Assembly: GCA_035759745.1 (NCBI GenBank)
Contig: DASTUF010000077.1
Coordinates: 34,087 to 98,086 of the forward strand
Direction of reading: 5' to 3'
Length of the DNA stretch: 64,000 bases
Source: CAMLHP01 sp035759745
GTDB taxonomy: Bacteria > Gemmatimonadota > Gemmatimonadetes > Gemmatimonadales > GWC2-71-9
Positions 17,356-26,362 of this stretch are shown here, in pieces. The notes under the pieces were generated by a model. That model saw nothing but the letters and a program-made list of their open reading frames with translations. It did not search any database and had not been told where the DNA came from. The first letter of the stretch is position 1, and each line of letters opens with the position of its first letter. The position numbers and the translations under genes are program-made.

Positions 17356-18862
17356 GCCGCTCGAAACGGTCGAAGTAGACTCGCCCAAACACCTCCTGCG
17401 GCGCCAGCTCGAGAACGAGCCAGGCGCCGTTCGCATGTGCCAGGGCCGAGTCCATGCGGGCCGCCAGCGCGGCGGTGTCGGCCAGCGACTGGCCGCTCCC
17501 CGACCCAAGGTCGGCCCGGCGCATCTCCAGCGGCCTCGGCAGGGGCACGAGGCGCGCGGGTCCGTGATACTCAAGAGCGAGCGCCGCGGCGAGGCTCGAA
17601 CGATAGACCAGTATCACATCGCCGACGGAGGCCTCCCGATCCAGCACCTCGGCCACGTCGCGGGCATATCCCGTCTTGGCCAGGGGCGCCCACTGCACCG
17701 CGGACACTCCCAGCCCGCCCGCAACGAGCAGCGCCAGCGCGGAACGCCGCACCCATGGCGCGGCGGCCGAGAGTATCACTGCAAGCGCGGCAAGCGACGG
17801 CGGCACCAGTATGATCAGGTGTCGCTCCGCCAGCAGATGGTCCGGGATCCGGAACCGCAGCAGCATGAACAGCAGGACCAGCGCCGCTGGCAGCAGTAGC
17901 AGGCCCGCCAGCTCGCGCGACCTCACGCGCCACGCCTGCCGCAACGCCAGGCCGAGCAGCACCACCAGCGCGAACCGCACTCCCCAGACACCTGCGCGCC
18001 GGGGAAGCCCCGGCGGCAATACCCGGCCGACGGCTTCCATCGGCGGCAGCACCAGCGTCTCCACCCGGTGTACCGCGAAGGCGAAGGCTGCGGCGGGTGA
18101 GGCGGTGTCGGCGCCGGGTGCGGGATCGGCGCCGTGAAGCCGCATCTGTTCCGGAACGTTCACCAACAGGGGCGACACCACGATGCCCACCACCAGCATC
18201 AGCCCCGCATATCGAGCCAGGTGGCGCCAGCCCCTGGCAGCGAGCACCGCCGGAGCGCCAGCCAGGAGCAGGAACCCGGTGTAGTACTGCGTGGCCAGCA
18301 GCAGGCTGGAGAGCACCACCACCCCCGCCGCGCCCACTCGTCGCCCCTCACCCTCCGCAGGCAGGGGCGTGAGGAACTCCCGCCAGAACAGGCAGACCCA
18401 GCTAATGCCCAGAAACACTGTCAGACCATAGACCCGGGCCTCGGCAGCAGCCCAGAGCGCGATCGGGCTGGTGGCGAGCAACAGGGCCAGGAGGCGCTTC
18501 GGGCTGGGGGCTCGGTGGGTCGACCCATCCGACGGCAGGAGCTGGCGGCCCGCGACCAGGATCGCGCCCGCTACCGCCACGACCGAAAGCATCCTGGCCC
18601 AGAAGACGCTTCCGGAGAGGAACCGCCAGACCGATAGCAGCACGAAGTACAGCGGGGGCTGGAGCTCGAAGTCCCGGGCGCGGACCACCGCCTCGACCGG
18701 CCCGTGACCGGCGGTCGACAGGGCCATGGCCTCGTCTCCCCAGGCGCCCACAACAAGGCTGAGCGTCCCGGCGACGAGCGCAAACACGCCGGCGAGAAGG
18801 ATCGCAGATCCGCGGTTTTTCCACACGGCCGCGTGCTCTTGCTTCGGGATATCCTCGGGCAC
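17276..18862 (-). CDS. PMT/ArnT-type membrane glycosyltransferase
   Basis: A 528-residue integral membrane protein with about ten hydrophobic segments and a C-terminal soluble domain. The first periplasmic loop carries GDEAMAL and the following ELQPPLYF, the acidic and Pro-rich motifs of dolichyl-phosphate-mannose and ArnT-like transferases, which use polyprenyl-phosphate sugars. Start GTG at 18862 has AGGA five bases upstream. It closes the glycan locus from the opposite strand and its 3' end overlaps the dehydrogenase gene tail-to-tail by 80 bp. Confidence 0.82.
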   Translation of the reverse strand: MPEDIPKQEHAAVWKNRGSAILLAGVFALVAGTLSLVVGAWGDEAMALSTAGHGPVEAVVRARDFELQPPLYFVLLSVWRFLSGSVFWARMLSVVAVAGAILVAGRQLLPSDGSTHRAPSPKRLLALLLATSPIALWAAAEARVYGLTVFLGISWVCLFWREFLTPLPAEGEGRRVGAAGVVVLSSLLLATQYYTGFLLLAGAPAVLAARGWRHLARYAGLMLVVGIVVSPLLVNVPEQMRLHGADPAPGADTASPAAAFAFAVHRVETLVLPPMEAVGRVLPPGLPRRAGVWGVRFALVVLLGLALRQAWRVRSRELAGLLLLPAALVLLFMLLRFRIPDHLLAERHLIILVPPSLAALAVILSAAAPWVRRSALALLVAGGLGVSAVQWAPLAKTGYARDVAEVLDREASVGDVILVYRSSLAAALALEYHGPARLVPLPRPLEMRRADLGSGSGQSLADTAALAARMDSALAHANGAWLVLELAPQEVFGRVYFDRFERLIRRRFRPSPPVATFPGVQVRHLSGR

Positions 18863-19126
18863 GATTTCCTGGTTGTGGAAAAATGAAAGTGCCCAGTCAC
18901 GGGCGATGGCCGAGTCCCTAGGTCGGACGTAACTCTACTTCACGTGTTACTTCAAGTCGACCTTGGCAACCATTGGTATCACCATAACTTGAAACACTTC
19001 ACACCACAACAATTCTCGCGTTGCGACAGTGGCGACACTGGTCGAATTGGGCGACACCAAGATGGATTTTCCACGGAATCAACAGCGATTTCTGCTTAAT
19101 TCAGGCAGTCCACAACCCGATGTTGA
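18863..19126. promoter_or_regulatory. AT-richer intergenic region with inverted repeat
   Basis: 264 bp between two minus-strand genes, visibly less GC-rich than its surroundings. It contains the inverted repeat TTCAAGT (18951-18957) and ACTTGAA (18987-18993), separated by 29 bp. Position and composition suggest the promoter and possibly an operator for the 17276-18862 glycosyltransferase. I could not define -35/-10 boxes with confidence, and no ORF or RNA gene is apparent. Confidence 0.4.
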
Positions 19127-19918
19127 TCACTCGGGGTAGCTCACCTCGACACTGCCCCGCTCGACCGAAAGCCAGGTGCTGGGCCATCGAATGGGGGATG
19201 ACTGCAGCAGCACTGCCAGGAGCCCGTCGCCGGTGACTGTCAGAGTCCCGGACATCCTCCCTCCCCCGTTGGCGGGTAGCTGGAGCGTGAGGGTGGTGGG
19301 GAGCGCCGTCGGAGTGAGAAGCCGCCAGCGGGATTCGATGCTGGAGGCCGAGTCGGCCGGGAGGACCGTGCCATCCCAGCGAAGCCAGGTCTCGTCAATC
19401 CGGGACCGGCTCAGGGTGGTACCGCTGACCGAGTCCACCTGGAAGTCGGATTCGAAGGTCTCGACTTCGGCCCGATCCGAGAGCCCGGTACGCCGGAGCA
19501 ACGAGCCGCTGGTGGCGAAAAGTATGGTCCGGGCGCCGGGGTCATCCTCGGCGCCAATGCGCCAGAACAGGAGCCCCTGGAGCCGGTCGTCGTCGTGGTA
19601 GCGACGCCCCGCCGCCCAGATGGTCCCAACATGGGCCAGGCAGAGCCGCGAGGGCACCCAGGCGCCATACTGCGGCTCGCCTTCGACCAGCCGCGCCAAC
19701 ACCGGCTCCGGGGCGCTGGAGGCTGAGATGGGCGCCAGCGACGTGCGGGTGGAAGGTGCGAGCCTCAGGCTGTCGGGATGGATCAGGAAGTCGGTACAGA
19801 AGCCGCCGCGCACGGCTTCGAGCAGCCATGGCGCGGCGGCCTCCTGGGCCGGGAGCTGTCCGGCGGCCAGGGATATCCCCAGGGCCGCGAGAGCGAGGCC
19901 CCGAATGGTGAGGGTCAC
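19127..19918 (-). CDS. Secreted protein of unknown function
   Basis: A 263-residue protein with a clear signal peptide: basic start, hydrophobic core and an LPAQEA cleavage region at about residues 22-26. The mature part is rich in short beta-like segments, with FCTDFLIHPDSLRL near its N-terminus and no recognised motif. GTG at 19918 makes a GTGA overlap with the peroxiredoxin stop, so it is the last gene of the ispG-tlpA-peroxiredoxin chain. Confidence 0.75.
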   Translation of the reverse strand: MTLTIRGLALAALGISLAAGQLPAQEAAAPWLLEAVRGGFCTDFLIHPDSLRLAPSTRTSLAPISASSAPEPVLARLVEGEPQYGAWVPSRLCLAHVGTIWAAGRRYHDDDRLQGLLFWRIGAEDDPGARTILFATSGSLLRRTGLSDRAEVETFESDFQVDSVSGTTLSRSRIDETWLRWDGTVLPADSASSIESRWRLLTPTALPTTLTLQLPANGGGRMSGTLTVTGDGLLAVLLQSSPIRWPSTWLSVERGSVEVSYPE

Positions 19919-20505
19919 CCCTTGGCTGCTGCCTGGACCGCCGCCTTGAGTTTGTCGTAGGCGGTGGCATCAAGAGCCCCGAACCGCATGTCCCGGTAGA
20001 TCACCCGGCCTTCCGCGTTGATCACGAACACGGTCCGGCGGGGATAGTTCTCACCCTGGCTGCCGTACAGCCGGGCTACCCGCTGGCTGGGGTCGCTCAG
20101 GAGCCGGAAGGGGAGGTCCAGGCTGGCCGCGAACCGCTGGTGACTCTCGAGCGAGTCAGCGCTGATGCCCACTACGACCGCATCACCGAACAGCTCCTCG
20201 AACCGCTCGCCAAACGCCTTCATCTCGGCGGTGCAGCCGCTGGTGAAGTCCTTGGGGTAGAAGGCGAGCACAACCACCTGGCCGACGTGCCGCTGCAGGA
20301 TGAAATCGTCCGCCATGGGGCCGATGGAATCGGTGCTGGCCCAGGGAAGCCGAAAATTGGGTGCCATGTCGCCAGTGCCCGGGCCCGACTCGAACCTGGC
20401 GACCGGCTGGCTGGGGCGATTGGCCGGCTGCGGTGCCTGCTCCTGCGCCGAGAGGGAACCGGCCGCAGTGGCCGAGAACATCAACGAGAACACGATGCTG
20501 CGCAT
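19915..20505 (-). CDS. Exported peroxiredoxin (AhpC/TSA, Bcp-like)
   Basis: A 196-residue thiol peroxidase with signal peptide MRSIVFSLMFSATAAGSLSA. The peroxidatic Cys91 is in FYPKDFTSGCTAEM, the Bcp-type arrangement, with a Ser where PGC is more common. Later FRLLSDPSQRVARLYG is also family-typical. It probably detoxifies peroxides in the periplasm, possibly reduced by the thioredoxin-like protein encoded just upstream. ATG at 20505 follows the upstream TGA by one base and has AGGA nearby. Confidence 0.9.
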   Translation of the reverse strand: MRSIVFSLMFSATAAGSLSAQEQAPQPANRPSQPVARFESGPGTGDMAPNFRLPWASTDSIGPMADDFILQRHVGQVVVLAFYPKDFTSGCTAEMKAFGERFEELFGDAVVVGISADSLESHQRFAASLDLPFRLLSDPSQRVARLYGSQGENYPRRTVFVINAEGRVIYRDMRFGALDATAYDKLKAAVQAAAKG

Positions 20506-20506
20506 C

Positions 20507-21033
20507 TCAGTTTTCCTTCCTGCCGGGAGTCTGCCGCTCCGCCACCTGGCGCAGGGCAGGTTCGAGGTTCTGGGTGCCGCCCAGGCCGGTGTAGACCACC
20601 CGGCCATCGGCGTCCGCGATCATGATCCAGGACGTCGCGGGCGGGCCGTAGGCCCTGGCCGCCACGCCGCTGGAGTCGTACAGGGCCCGAAATGGCGGGG
20701 CTTCGTCCTTCATGTACTGGCGCACGCCGTCGAGAGTTTCGGCGATGGTCACATTGATCCCGATGAACTCCACGGCATCGCCGTAGGCCTCATGCGCGGC
20801 CCAAAGCCGCGGCAGCATCGCCTGGCAGGAAGTGCACCACGTCGCCCAGAACTCGACGAGTACGGGCCGCTTGCCCAACACATCAGCCAGATCGTAAGAG
20901 CCCCCCTCGAGATCGGGCACGACCACAGCTGGGGCGACATCCCCCACCGCCACCAGAGCGTCCTCCTGCGCGGCCAGCGGTGTCACCGCCAGGAACAGGA
21001 AGCACCACGAGACCGCGAGTCCACGAAAGCATC

Positions 21034-21037
<4 letters not shown>
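20507..21037 (-). CDS. TlpA-like exported thioredoxin
   Basis: A 176-residue thioredoxin-fold protein with a signal peptide (cleavage near LAAQ, residues 21-24) and the redox motif WCTSC (C68, C71). GFPPATSW-like cis-Pro context is present (YGPPATSWIMI). Such proteins reduce periplasmic disulfides; the adjacent peroxiredoxin is a likely client. ATG at 21037 overlaps the ispG TGA (ATGA). Confidence 0.9.
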
Positions 21038-22320
<1,283 letters not shown>

Positions 22321-22356
22321 GCAGGAAATATACTGCAACCGTAACTGGTTGCGGGG

Positions 22357-23190
22357 TCAGTCAGTCCGCCTCCAGCAGGAAAGGACGAGATCGCCGGTGA
22401 AGTATGGCACGCAGAGGCTTCCCGCCCTGACGAGGCGCCGTGCGACACCTGGCGCCAGGATCTCGGCGCCCCGCGCCAGCGGTATCCATTTGGCAGCACG
22501 ACGCCAGAGTATTTCCCGGAAGCTGCTTCCCAGAAGCGTCCGCAATCCACGGCGAGTGTAGTAATACGGCACCAGCGGCGACCACTGATGCCAGCGCGAG
22601 CCCAGCAGCCGGGCCGCCATCGACTCCGCATTCCAGGTCTCGATCAGCAGGATGCCGCCGGGGCGCACCAGCTGCGCCAGCCGCTCCGCTACCGCCGCTG
22701 GCTGGGTAAGGTGCTCCAGCACGTTGACCATCGTTACGACGTGCAATGCCGGAGTGCTCGCGGGCAGCGAGATCACGTCGCCCACCGTTACCGCGCCCGC
22801 TATCCGCCGCCGAGCCTCCCGGGCCATGCCCGGCGAGGGCTCGATACCTGACACCACCCAGCCCGCAGCTTCGGCCTCCGCCAGCAGGAAGCCTGCGGCG
22901 CAGCCCACATCCACGAGAGTGCGGCCCCCCGGATCCAGCCGAGCCAGGGTTTCGAGATAGCGTCGTGCCTGGCGCCGAGCAGCCGGTTCGATCGCGAGGT
23001 AGTCGCGATAGCCGTCGCGGTGGCCACCCTGGAAGTAGGAATCCTGAAAGCCATCGAGGAGCGAGTCCCGACCGGGCTCGGGCTCAAGGCACGTCACGCC
23101 GCAGGAACTGCAACGGGCGAGGGCGAGACCGCGCATCGGATGTCGAGCCTGCAATCGGCCGACCCTGCACACCCTGCAGGTGGACCTCAG
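22357..23190 (-). CDS. Class I SAM methyltransferase with N-terminal zinc ribbon
   Basis: Residues from about 90 form a Rossmann methyltransferase: LVDVGCAAGFLLAEAEA (motif I) and VVTMVNVLEHLTQP (post-II). The N-terminus carries two CxxC pairs, TCRVC and CSSC, typical of a zinc ribbon in glycan-linked methyltransferases. The first GTG in frame (23172) would cut the first CxxC pair. CTG at 23190, in a CTGA overlap with the upstream stop and with GAGGAG nine bases before it, keeps both pairs, so I use it (277 aa). The substrate is unknown. Confidence 0.85.
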   Translation of the reverse strand: MRSTCRVCRVGRLQARHPMRGLALARCSSCGVTCLEPEPGRDSLLDGFQDSYFQGGHRDGYRDYLAIEPAARRQARRYLETLARLDPGGRTLVDVGCAAGFLLAEAEAAGWVVSGIEPSPGMAREARRRIAGAVTVGDVISLPASTPALHVVTMVNVLEHLTQPAAVAERLAQLVRPGGILLIETWNAESMAARLLGSRWHQWSPLVPYYYTRRGLRTLLGSSFREILWRRAAKWIPLARGAEILAPGVARRLVRAGSLCVPYFTGDLVLSCWRRTD

Positions 23191-23939
23191 CTCACCCAGC
23201 TCCTCACCGCGCCCAGCACATCCTCGCGCACGTCATAGTAGATGCCCATGGCGTGGGCCGCGCCGGGGACGATGCGGGTCGTCACGTGCACCAGCCCGAC
23301 GCTCCAGCGACGGACGTTGTCGGCGCCCTCGAAGGCATCATCGGCCGACGAGGCAAGGAGCGCCGGCCACGCCGCGGCGGAGAGCGCCGCGCGAATCCGC
23401 TCGTGGGCGTCGTCTCCGTGCGCAGCGGCGCCGGCCGCGCCCAGGGTCAGCACTCCTCGCAGACCCTTCACGGACGGCGCTGCCAGCAGCGCCCCGGTGC
23501 CGGCGACGCTCGCGCCACCGAGGAGCAGCCGACTCCCATCGATGAAGTTCTGGACCGCGCCCCATGCTGCCACGCGCAGGATATCGTCGGCGATTCTCCG
23601 GAACTCCACCCTCTGGATGGAACCCACGAAGGCATGGTAGAACGCCATTTCGTCGAAATCGCGTGGAGTGTCGATGACGACCAGTCCGTCGGGCCCACGA
23701 ACCGACTCGCCGTGGCCCCGCTGGTCGAACGCCAGCACGGCGACCCCCAGACCAAGCAGGTCGGAGCGGAGCGGGGCCCAGGTGTCCCGGGTGCCGGGAT
23801 ACTGGTGCGCCAGGACCGCCAGAGGCCAGCCGCCTGCAGGCGGCACTCCGGCGGGATAGTCCAGGCGGCCCGCGAGGAGCAGCCCGTCGCCGGCCAGCAC
23901 CGTCATCGTCAGCGGTGCGAGATCCGGCGCGCGGCTCAC
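23187..23939 (-). CDS. Alpha/beta hydrolase
   Basis: A 250-residue serine hydrolase. HQYPGTRDTW forms the oxyanion region, FDQRGHGES is family-typical, the nucleophile is the Ser in GGASVAG (a GxSxG), and the catalytic His is probably in VPGAAHAMG, with an Asp in SSADDAF. No signal peptide. Start GTG 23939 overlaps the previous stop as GTGA; its own end overlaps the methyltransferase CTG. Esterase or peptidase activity is likely but the substrate is not indicated. Confidence 0.85.
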   Translation of the reverse strand: MSRAPDLAPLTMTVLAGDGLLLAGRLDYPAGVPPAGGWPLAVLAHQYPGTRDTWAPLRSDLLGLGVAVLAFDQRGHGESVRGPDGLVVIDTPRDFDEMAFYHAFVGSIQRVEFRRIADDILRVAAWGAVQNFIDGSRLLLGGASVAGTGALLAAPSVKGLRGVLTLGAAGAAAHGDDAHERIRAALSAAAWPALLASSADDAFEGADNVRRWSVGLVHVTTRIVPGAAHAMGIYYDVREDVLGAVRSWVS

Positions 23940-24205
23940 GTCAGACCCAGCTGTTGTACCAGACGCTCGAACTCGGGCGCGGCGATCTCGCCACTGTCCC
24001 TGAGCGGCGTGAGCGCGGCCATGATCTCGGCCCGGCTGCCCTCGATCCGCCGGTCCCGCAGCTCGGAAATCATCCGCGCAAACCGGTGCTCGTACTCGTC
24101 GCGCTCGAGCTCACCGTTCGAGCGAGCTTCGGTGAGGCGACGGAGCTCCTCGGCCACCCGCGCTGCGGGAACCGGCTTGAGAGCACCCTTCGGTTCATTC
24201 GACAT
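23936..24205 (-). CDS. Small protein with two SHOCT-like motifs
   Basis: An 89-residue, highly charged helical protein. Two copies of a SHOCT-like helix-turn-helix pattern are visible: LTEARSNGELERDEYEHRF and LTPLRDSGEIAAPEFERL, each with the leading Leu, the Gly-Glu turn and the Glu-Phe/Tyr. SHOCT motifs are short oligomerisation or interaction modules, usually at the C-terminus of larger proteins; a protein made only of two is less usual. ATG at 24205 has GGAGC six bases upstream, directly after a strong terminator. Confidence 0.75.
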   Translation of the reverse strand: MSNEPKGALKPVPAARVAEELRRLTEARSNGELERDEYEHRFARMISELRDRRIEGSRAEIMAALTPLRDSGEIAAPEFERLVQQLGLT

Positions 24206-24215
24206 GTCGGGCTCC

Positions 24216-24277
24216 AAAAAAGAGAAAAGACACCGGCCGGACCGGCTCCCAAGTTTCGTGGAGCCGAGGCCCGGCCG
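24216..24277 (-). terminator. Intrinsic terminator
   Basis: On the minus strand the stem GGCCGGGCCTCGGCTCC pairs with GGAGCCGGTCCGGCC around a ten-base loop, followed by a T-rich tail (TTTTCTCTTTTTT). It lies after the 24300-24575 gene and just before the Shine-Dalgarno sequence of the SHOCT-motif gene, so that gene must be read through to or have its own start very close by. Confidence 0.8.
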
Positions 24278-24299
24278 TCAACTCATCCGGCTATTGCGC

Positions 24300-24575
24300 T
24301 TACGCCGATTGCGCCCGGCGCGGCTCGGCGGCGTTGGCGTCGCCGGCGCGGGTCCGGAGGTCCGACGTATCGCCTCGGGTCCAGCCCCCTCTGAAGTCGA
24401 AGTGCTCTTCAGCAAGGAGCCTCTCCCCCAGCCGCACGATGCCGGTCAGCTGGAGATGCCAGAACAGCATGCGCGCTCCCACCTCGGCGGCCGGCGTCCA
24501 GACGCCAGGCGAAACCGGAGGATACAGGTGCGCGAATTCAGCCTTGAGGCGGGCTTCCCGGATGGAACAATGCAT
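24300..24575 (-). CDS. Conserved-looking small protein of unknown function
   Basis: 91 residues from ATG 24575 (ATG 24578 is adjacent); GGGAGC lies just upstream. The middle has a hydrophobic/aromatic core (FAHLYPPVSPGVW, ARMLFWHLQLTG) followed by EEHFDFRGG and a charged, Ala-rich tail. The tail looks unstructured. The frame stays open to 24914, but that extension is Arg/Gly/Ala-rich and overlaps the next gene. No family recognised. Confidence 0.6.
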   Translation of the reverse strand: MHCSIREARLKAEFAHLYPPVSPGVWTPAAEVGARMLFWHLQLTGIVRLGERLLAEEHFDFRGGWTRGDTSDLRTRAGDANAAEPRRAQSA

Positions 24576-24682
24576 CATCGCTCCCGCTGGCGCGTGGTGA
24601 GCTGTGCCGTCGCTTCCGTGGTGCCGAGGACGCCGATTGTCGTTGGGGTGCTTCCCAAGATACTCCCGCGCCGACGGGGGCA

Positions 24683-25090
24683 TCAAGCGGGCGACGTCAG
24701 CAGCCGCTGCACCGAGGCGTGGGCCATCACCACGGCCGGGTCGCGCTGCAGCGCGTCGTGGTAGTGCGACGGGAAATCCCCGCCCTCCTCGTCGGCCCGC
24801 ATGAGTTCCCGAGCCTGCTCCAGCAGTGACTCGGGCGCTGGCACCCCCGGCTCCGCGTCCGGATCCATCCGCTCGTCCATCGCCACGATCAGCGACGACA
24901 TGGGCCGCAGCCACGCGAACCAGGGATCGTGCAGCACCAGCTGCAACAGGTCCGCGCTCGACGCCACCCGGCCATTGAGGCGCTCGTAGCGCACCCGCTC
25001 CGACTCGAGCAGGGCGCGATGCAGGTGCATCATGGCGTGCCGCGTAGCGGCCAGGCGTTTGACAGTATCAGATGGTGTGGCGTCAGACAT
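24683..25090 (-). CDS. Helical protein of unknown function
   Basis: 135 residues, mostly helical and acidic, beginning MSDATPSDTVKRLAATR. The segment HDPWFAWLRPMSSLIVAMDE, followed by an acidic Pro-rich linker and helices with MRADEEGG, is the most distinctive part. No signal peptide or membrane segment, no motif I can name. It follows the RidA lipoprotein gene, separated by a heptamer array. Confidence 0.7.
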   Translation of the reverse strand: MSDATPSDTVKRLAATRHAMMHLHRALLESERVRYERLNGRVASSADLLQLVLHDPWFAWLRPMSSLIVAMDERMDPDAEPGVPAPESLLEQARELMRADEEGGDFPSHYHDALQRDPAVVMAHASVQRLLTSPA

Positions 25091-25122
25091 GCGGACAGGG
25101 GTTGGGTCATTGGGAACATACT

Positions 25123-25180
25123 AGGGGTTGGGGGCCAGGGGTTAGGGGTTAGGGGTTGGCTTCAGCCTCGAAGCTCGAAG
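25123..25180. repeat. Heptamer arrays (AGGGGTT and CTCGAAG)
   Basis: AGGGGTT occurs at 25123, 25137, 25144 and 25151, with variant GGGGGCC at 25130, making five consecutive units; another isolated copy is at 25097. Directly after come CTTCAGC (25160) and two copies of CTCGAAG (25167, 25174), reaching the complement of the RidA-gene TAG at 25183-25185. Two different 7-bp units are therefore joined at one gene end. There is no inverted partner arm here. Confidence 0.75.
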
Positions 25181-25182
25181 CT

Positions 25183-25743
25183 CTAGTAGCTGGTCCCCGA
25201 TCCATTCCCGCGCATCCCTGCCCGTTCGCGGTCCGGGAATTCGCTCCGCAGGATGGCGATGCCGTCCACTGCCACCCGCATCCCATCGCCCGGAAGCCGG
25301 TCCACGCCCACAATGGTGATGGCCGGCGCGGGATTCTCGGGAAATGCGCCGCTCGCGGCCTCGCGCACCGCCTGGGCATCGGCCTCGGTGAGGTCGGTCA
25401 CGTAGAACGTGAGCTTGAGCACGTCACCGGGAAGGCCCCGCGCCGAGCGGACCAGGCGGAGCAGGTTGCCCACGGCCTGGCGGCTCTGGGCACCCACGTC
25501 GCCTGGGCCCACCAGCCGCGCCGCGGAGTCGAGTGGCGCCTGCCCCGAGAGAAAGAGCGTCAGCCCCCGCTTCACCGCGGAACTGAATCCGGGTATGGCC
25601 GGGACCGAGTCGTTATGAATGGCGATCGGCTGGATCGGGGCGGGCACGAAGCCGGCGTTGCGCTGAATCGGGGTGCTGTTGCACGCCGGCAAGAGCAACA
25701 TCGCTGCCAGTGAGGCAGCGCCAAGGCGGTACGAACGGCGCAT
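25183..25743 (-). CDS. RidA/YjgF-family lipoprotein
   Basis: 186 residues. The signal peptide MRRSYRLGAASLAAMLLLPAC ends in a lipobox Cys (LPAC), so the protein is probably membrane-anchored outside the cytoplasm, whereas classic RidA is cytosolic. The domain from about residue 60 shows LFLSGQAPLD, QAVGNLLRLV and LTFYVTDL. The Arg that RidA deaminases use near the C-terminus is not evident: the stretch reads PAPAITIVGVDRLPGD. It is probably a non-deaminase member. ATG at 25743; upstream sequence to 25920 is the neighbouring heptamer array, not coding. Confidence 0.8.
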   Translation of the reverse strand: MRRSYRLGAASLAAMLLLPACNSTPIQRNAGFVPAPIQPIAIHNDSVPAIPGFSSAVKRGLTLFLSGQAPLDSAARLVGPGDVGAQSRQAVGNLLRLVRSARGLPGDVLKLTFYVTDLTEADAQAVREAASGAFPENPAPAITIVGVDRLPGDGMRVAVDGIAILRSEFPDRERAGMRGNGSGTSY

Positions 25744-25822
25744 GAAGCGGGGGCTCTCCCAAAGAGGACTGGAGCAACGTAGTTGCCTTGGTGACGGGGA
25801 GACAACTGGGAGGTGCACAACT

Positions 25823-25899
25823 GAGAAGTGGGAAGTGGGAAGTGGGGAGTGGGGAGTGGGAAGTGGGAAGTGGGAAGTGGGAAGTGAGAAGCGAGAAGT
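25823..25899. repeat. Heptamer array, 11 units (GGGAAGT type)
   Basis: Eleven consecutive 7-bp units without a gap: GAGAAGT, GGGAAGT x2, GGGGAGT x2, GGGAAGT x4, GAGAAGC, GAGAAGT. It is the longest single-armed array in the window. It sits ten bases beyond the stop codon of the decayed toxin-antitoxin frame and 79 bp before the RidA start. The units vary mainly at one or two positions, which suggests duplication plus point mutation. Confidence 0.9.
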
Positions 25900-25909
25900 A
25901 TCACGGGCG

Positions 25910-26190
25910 TCAGCCCGCACGGGTTACTACGAACCCCTCCACTCGCGCCGCATCCGCCAGCCGCTGGTCCAGCGTGACGAATGCCAGCGCATCGGGGTGG
26001 TTGTCTCCGGCCACTCCAGCTTCGCCATTCGAGCCTCGTCCGCCTCGCTGGGTGCCTCCGGTGGCGCGACCGGCCCTTGCGCTGCCACCGGAACATCTCG
26101 GTCGCCGCTGAGGCTCCGCACCCGGCGCAATACCCTGGCTAGAAGGGCGCCGAGCTGGCTCCTGGCCCGAGAAATGGAATACGAACGCAT
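25910..26190 (-). pseudogene. Remnant of a Phd/VapBC-like toxin-antitoxin locus
   Basis: ATG at 26190 begins MRSYSISRARSQLGALLARV, which resembles the N-terminus of Phd/YefM-type antitoxins. In a different frame at the end (about 25913-25990) the sequence reads ALAFVTLDQRLADAARVEGF, close to the C-terminal part of PIN-domain VapC toxins. The catalytic body of a PIN toxin (about 90 residues) is missing and the two parts are in different frames, so this looks like an internal deletion with frameshift. I infer a decayed module; no intact toxin remains. Confidence 0.5.
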
Positions 26191-26286
26191 CTCTCCAGAA
26201 TAGCGAGTTTGAGGGGACTCCTCGCCTGCTGGCCCCGCCCGCTTCGCTCCGCCCAGCGTGACGACAGGCCCTACGCCCCACCAACG

Positions 26287-26310
26287 AAAACCCACCCCTT
26301 TCAGGGTGGG
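26287..26310 (-). terminator. Intrinsic terminator downstream of nrdJ
   Basis: On the minus strand CCCACCC pairs with GGGTGGG around a TGAAAG loop, followed directly by TTTTCGTT. It lies about 50 bp after the nrdJ stop and in the sense orientation, so it probably ends the nrdJ transcript. Confidence 0.75.
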
Positions 26311-26362
26311 CTTCGTCGTCTGCGGGGGCCGGTGCGCCACGACGCGCCGGTGCGGGGTCAGT

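Noticed and set aside
24578..24914. N-terminal extension of the 24300-24575 gene to 24914
   Set aside because: The extension overlaps the 24683-25090 gene and is Arg/Gly/Ala low-complexity.
25823..25899. Direct repeats resembling a CRISPR array
   Set aside because: Units are 7 bp and contiguous with no spacers, and no cas genes are in the window.
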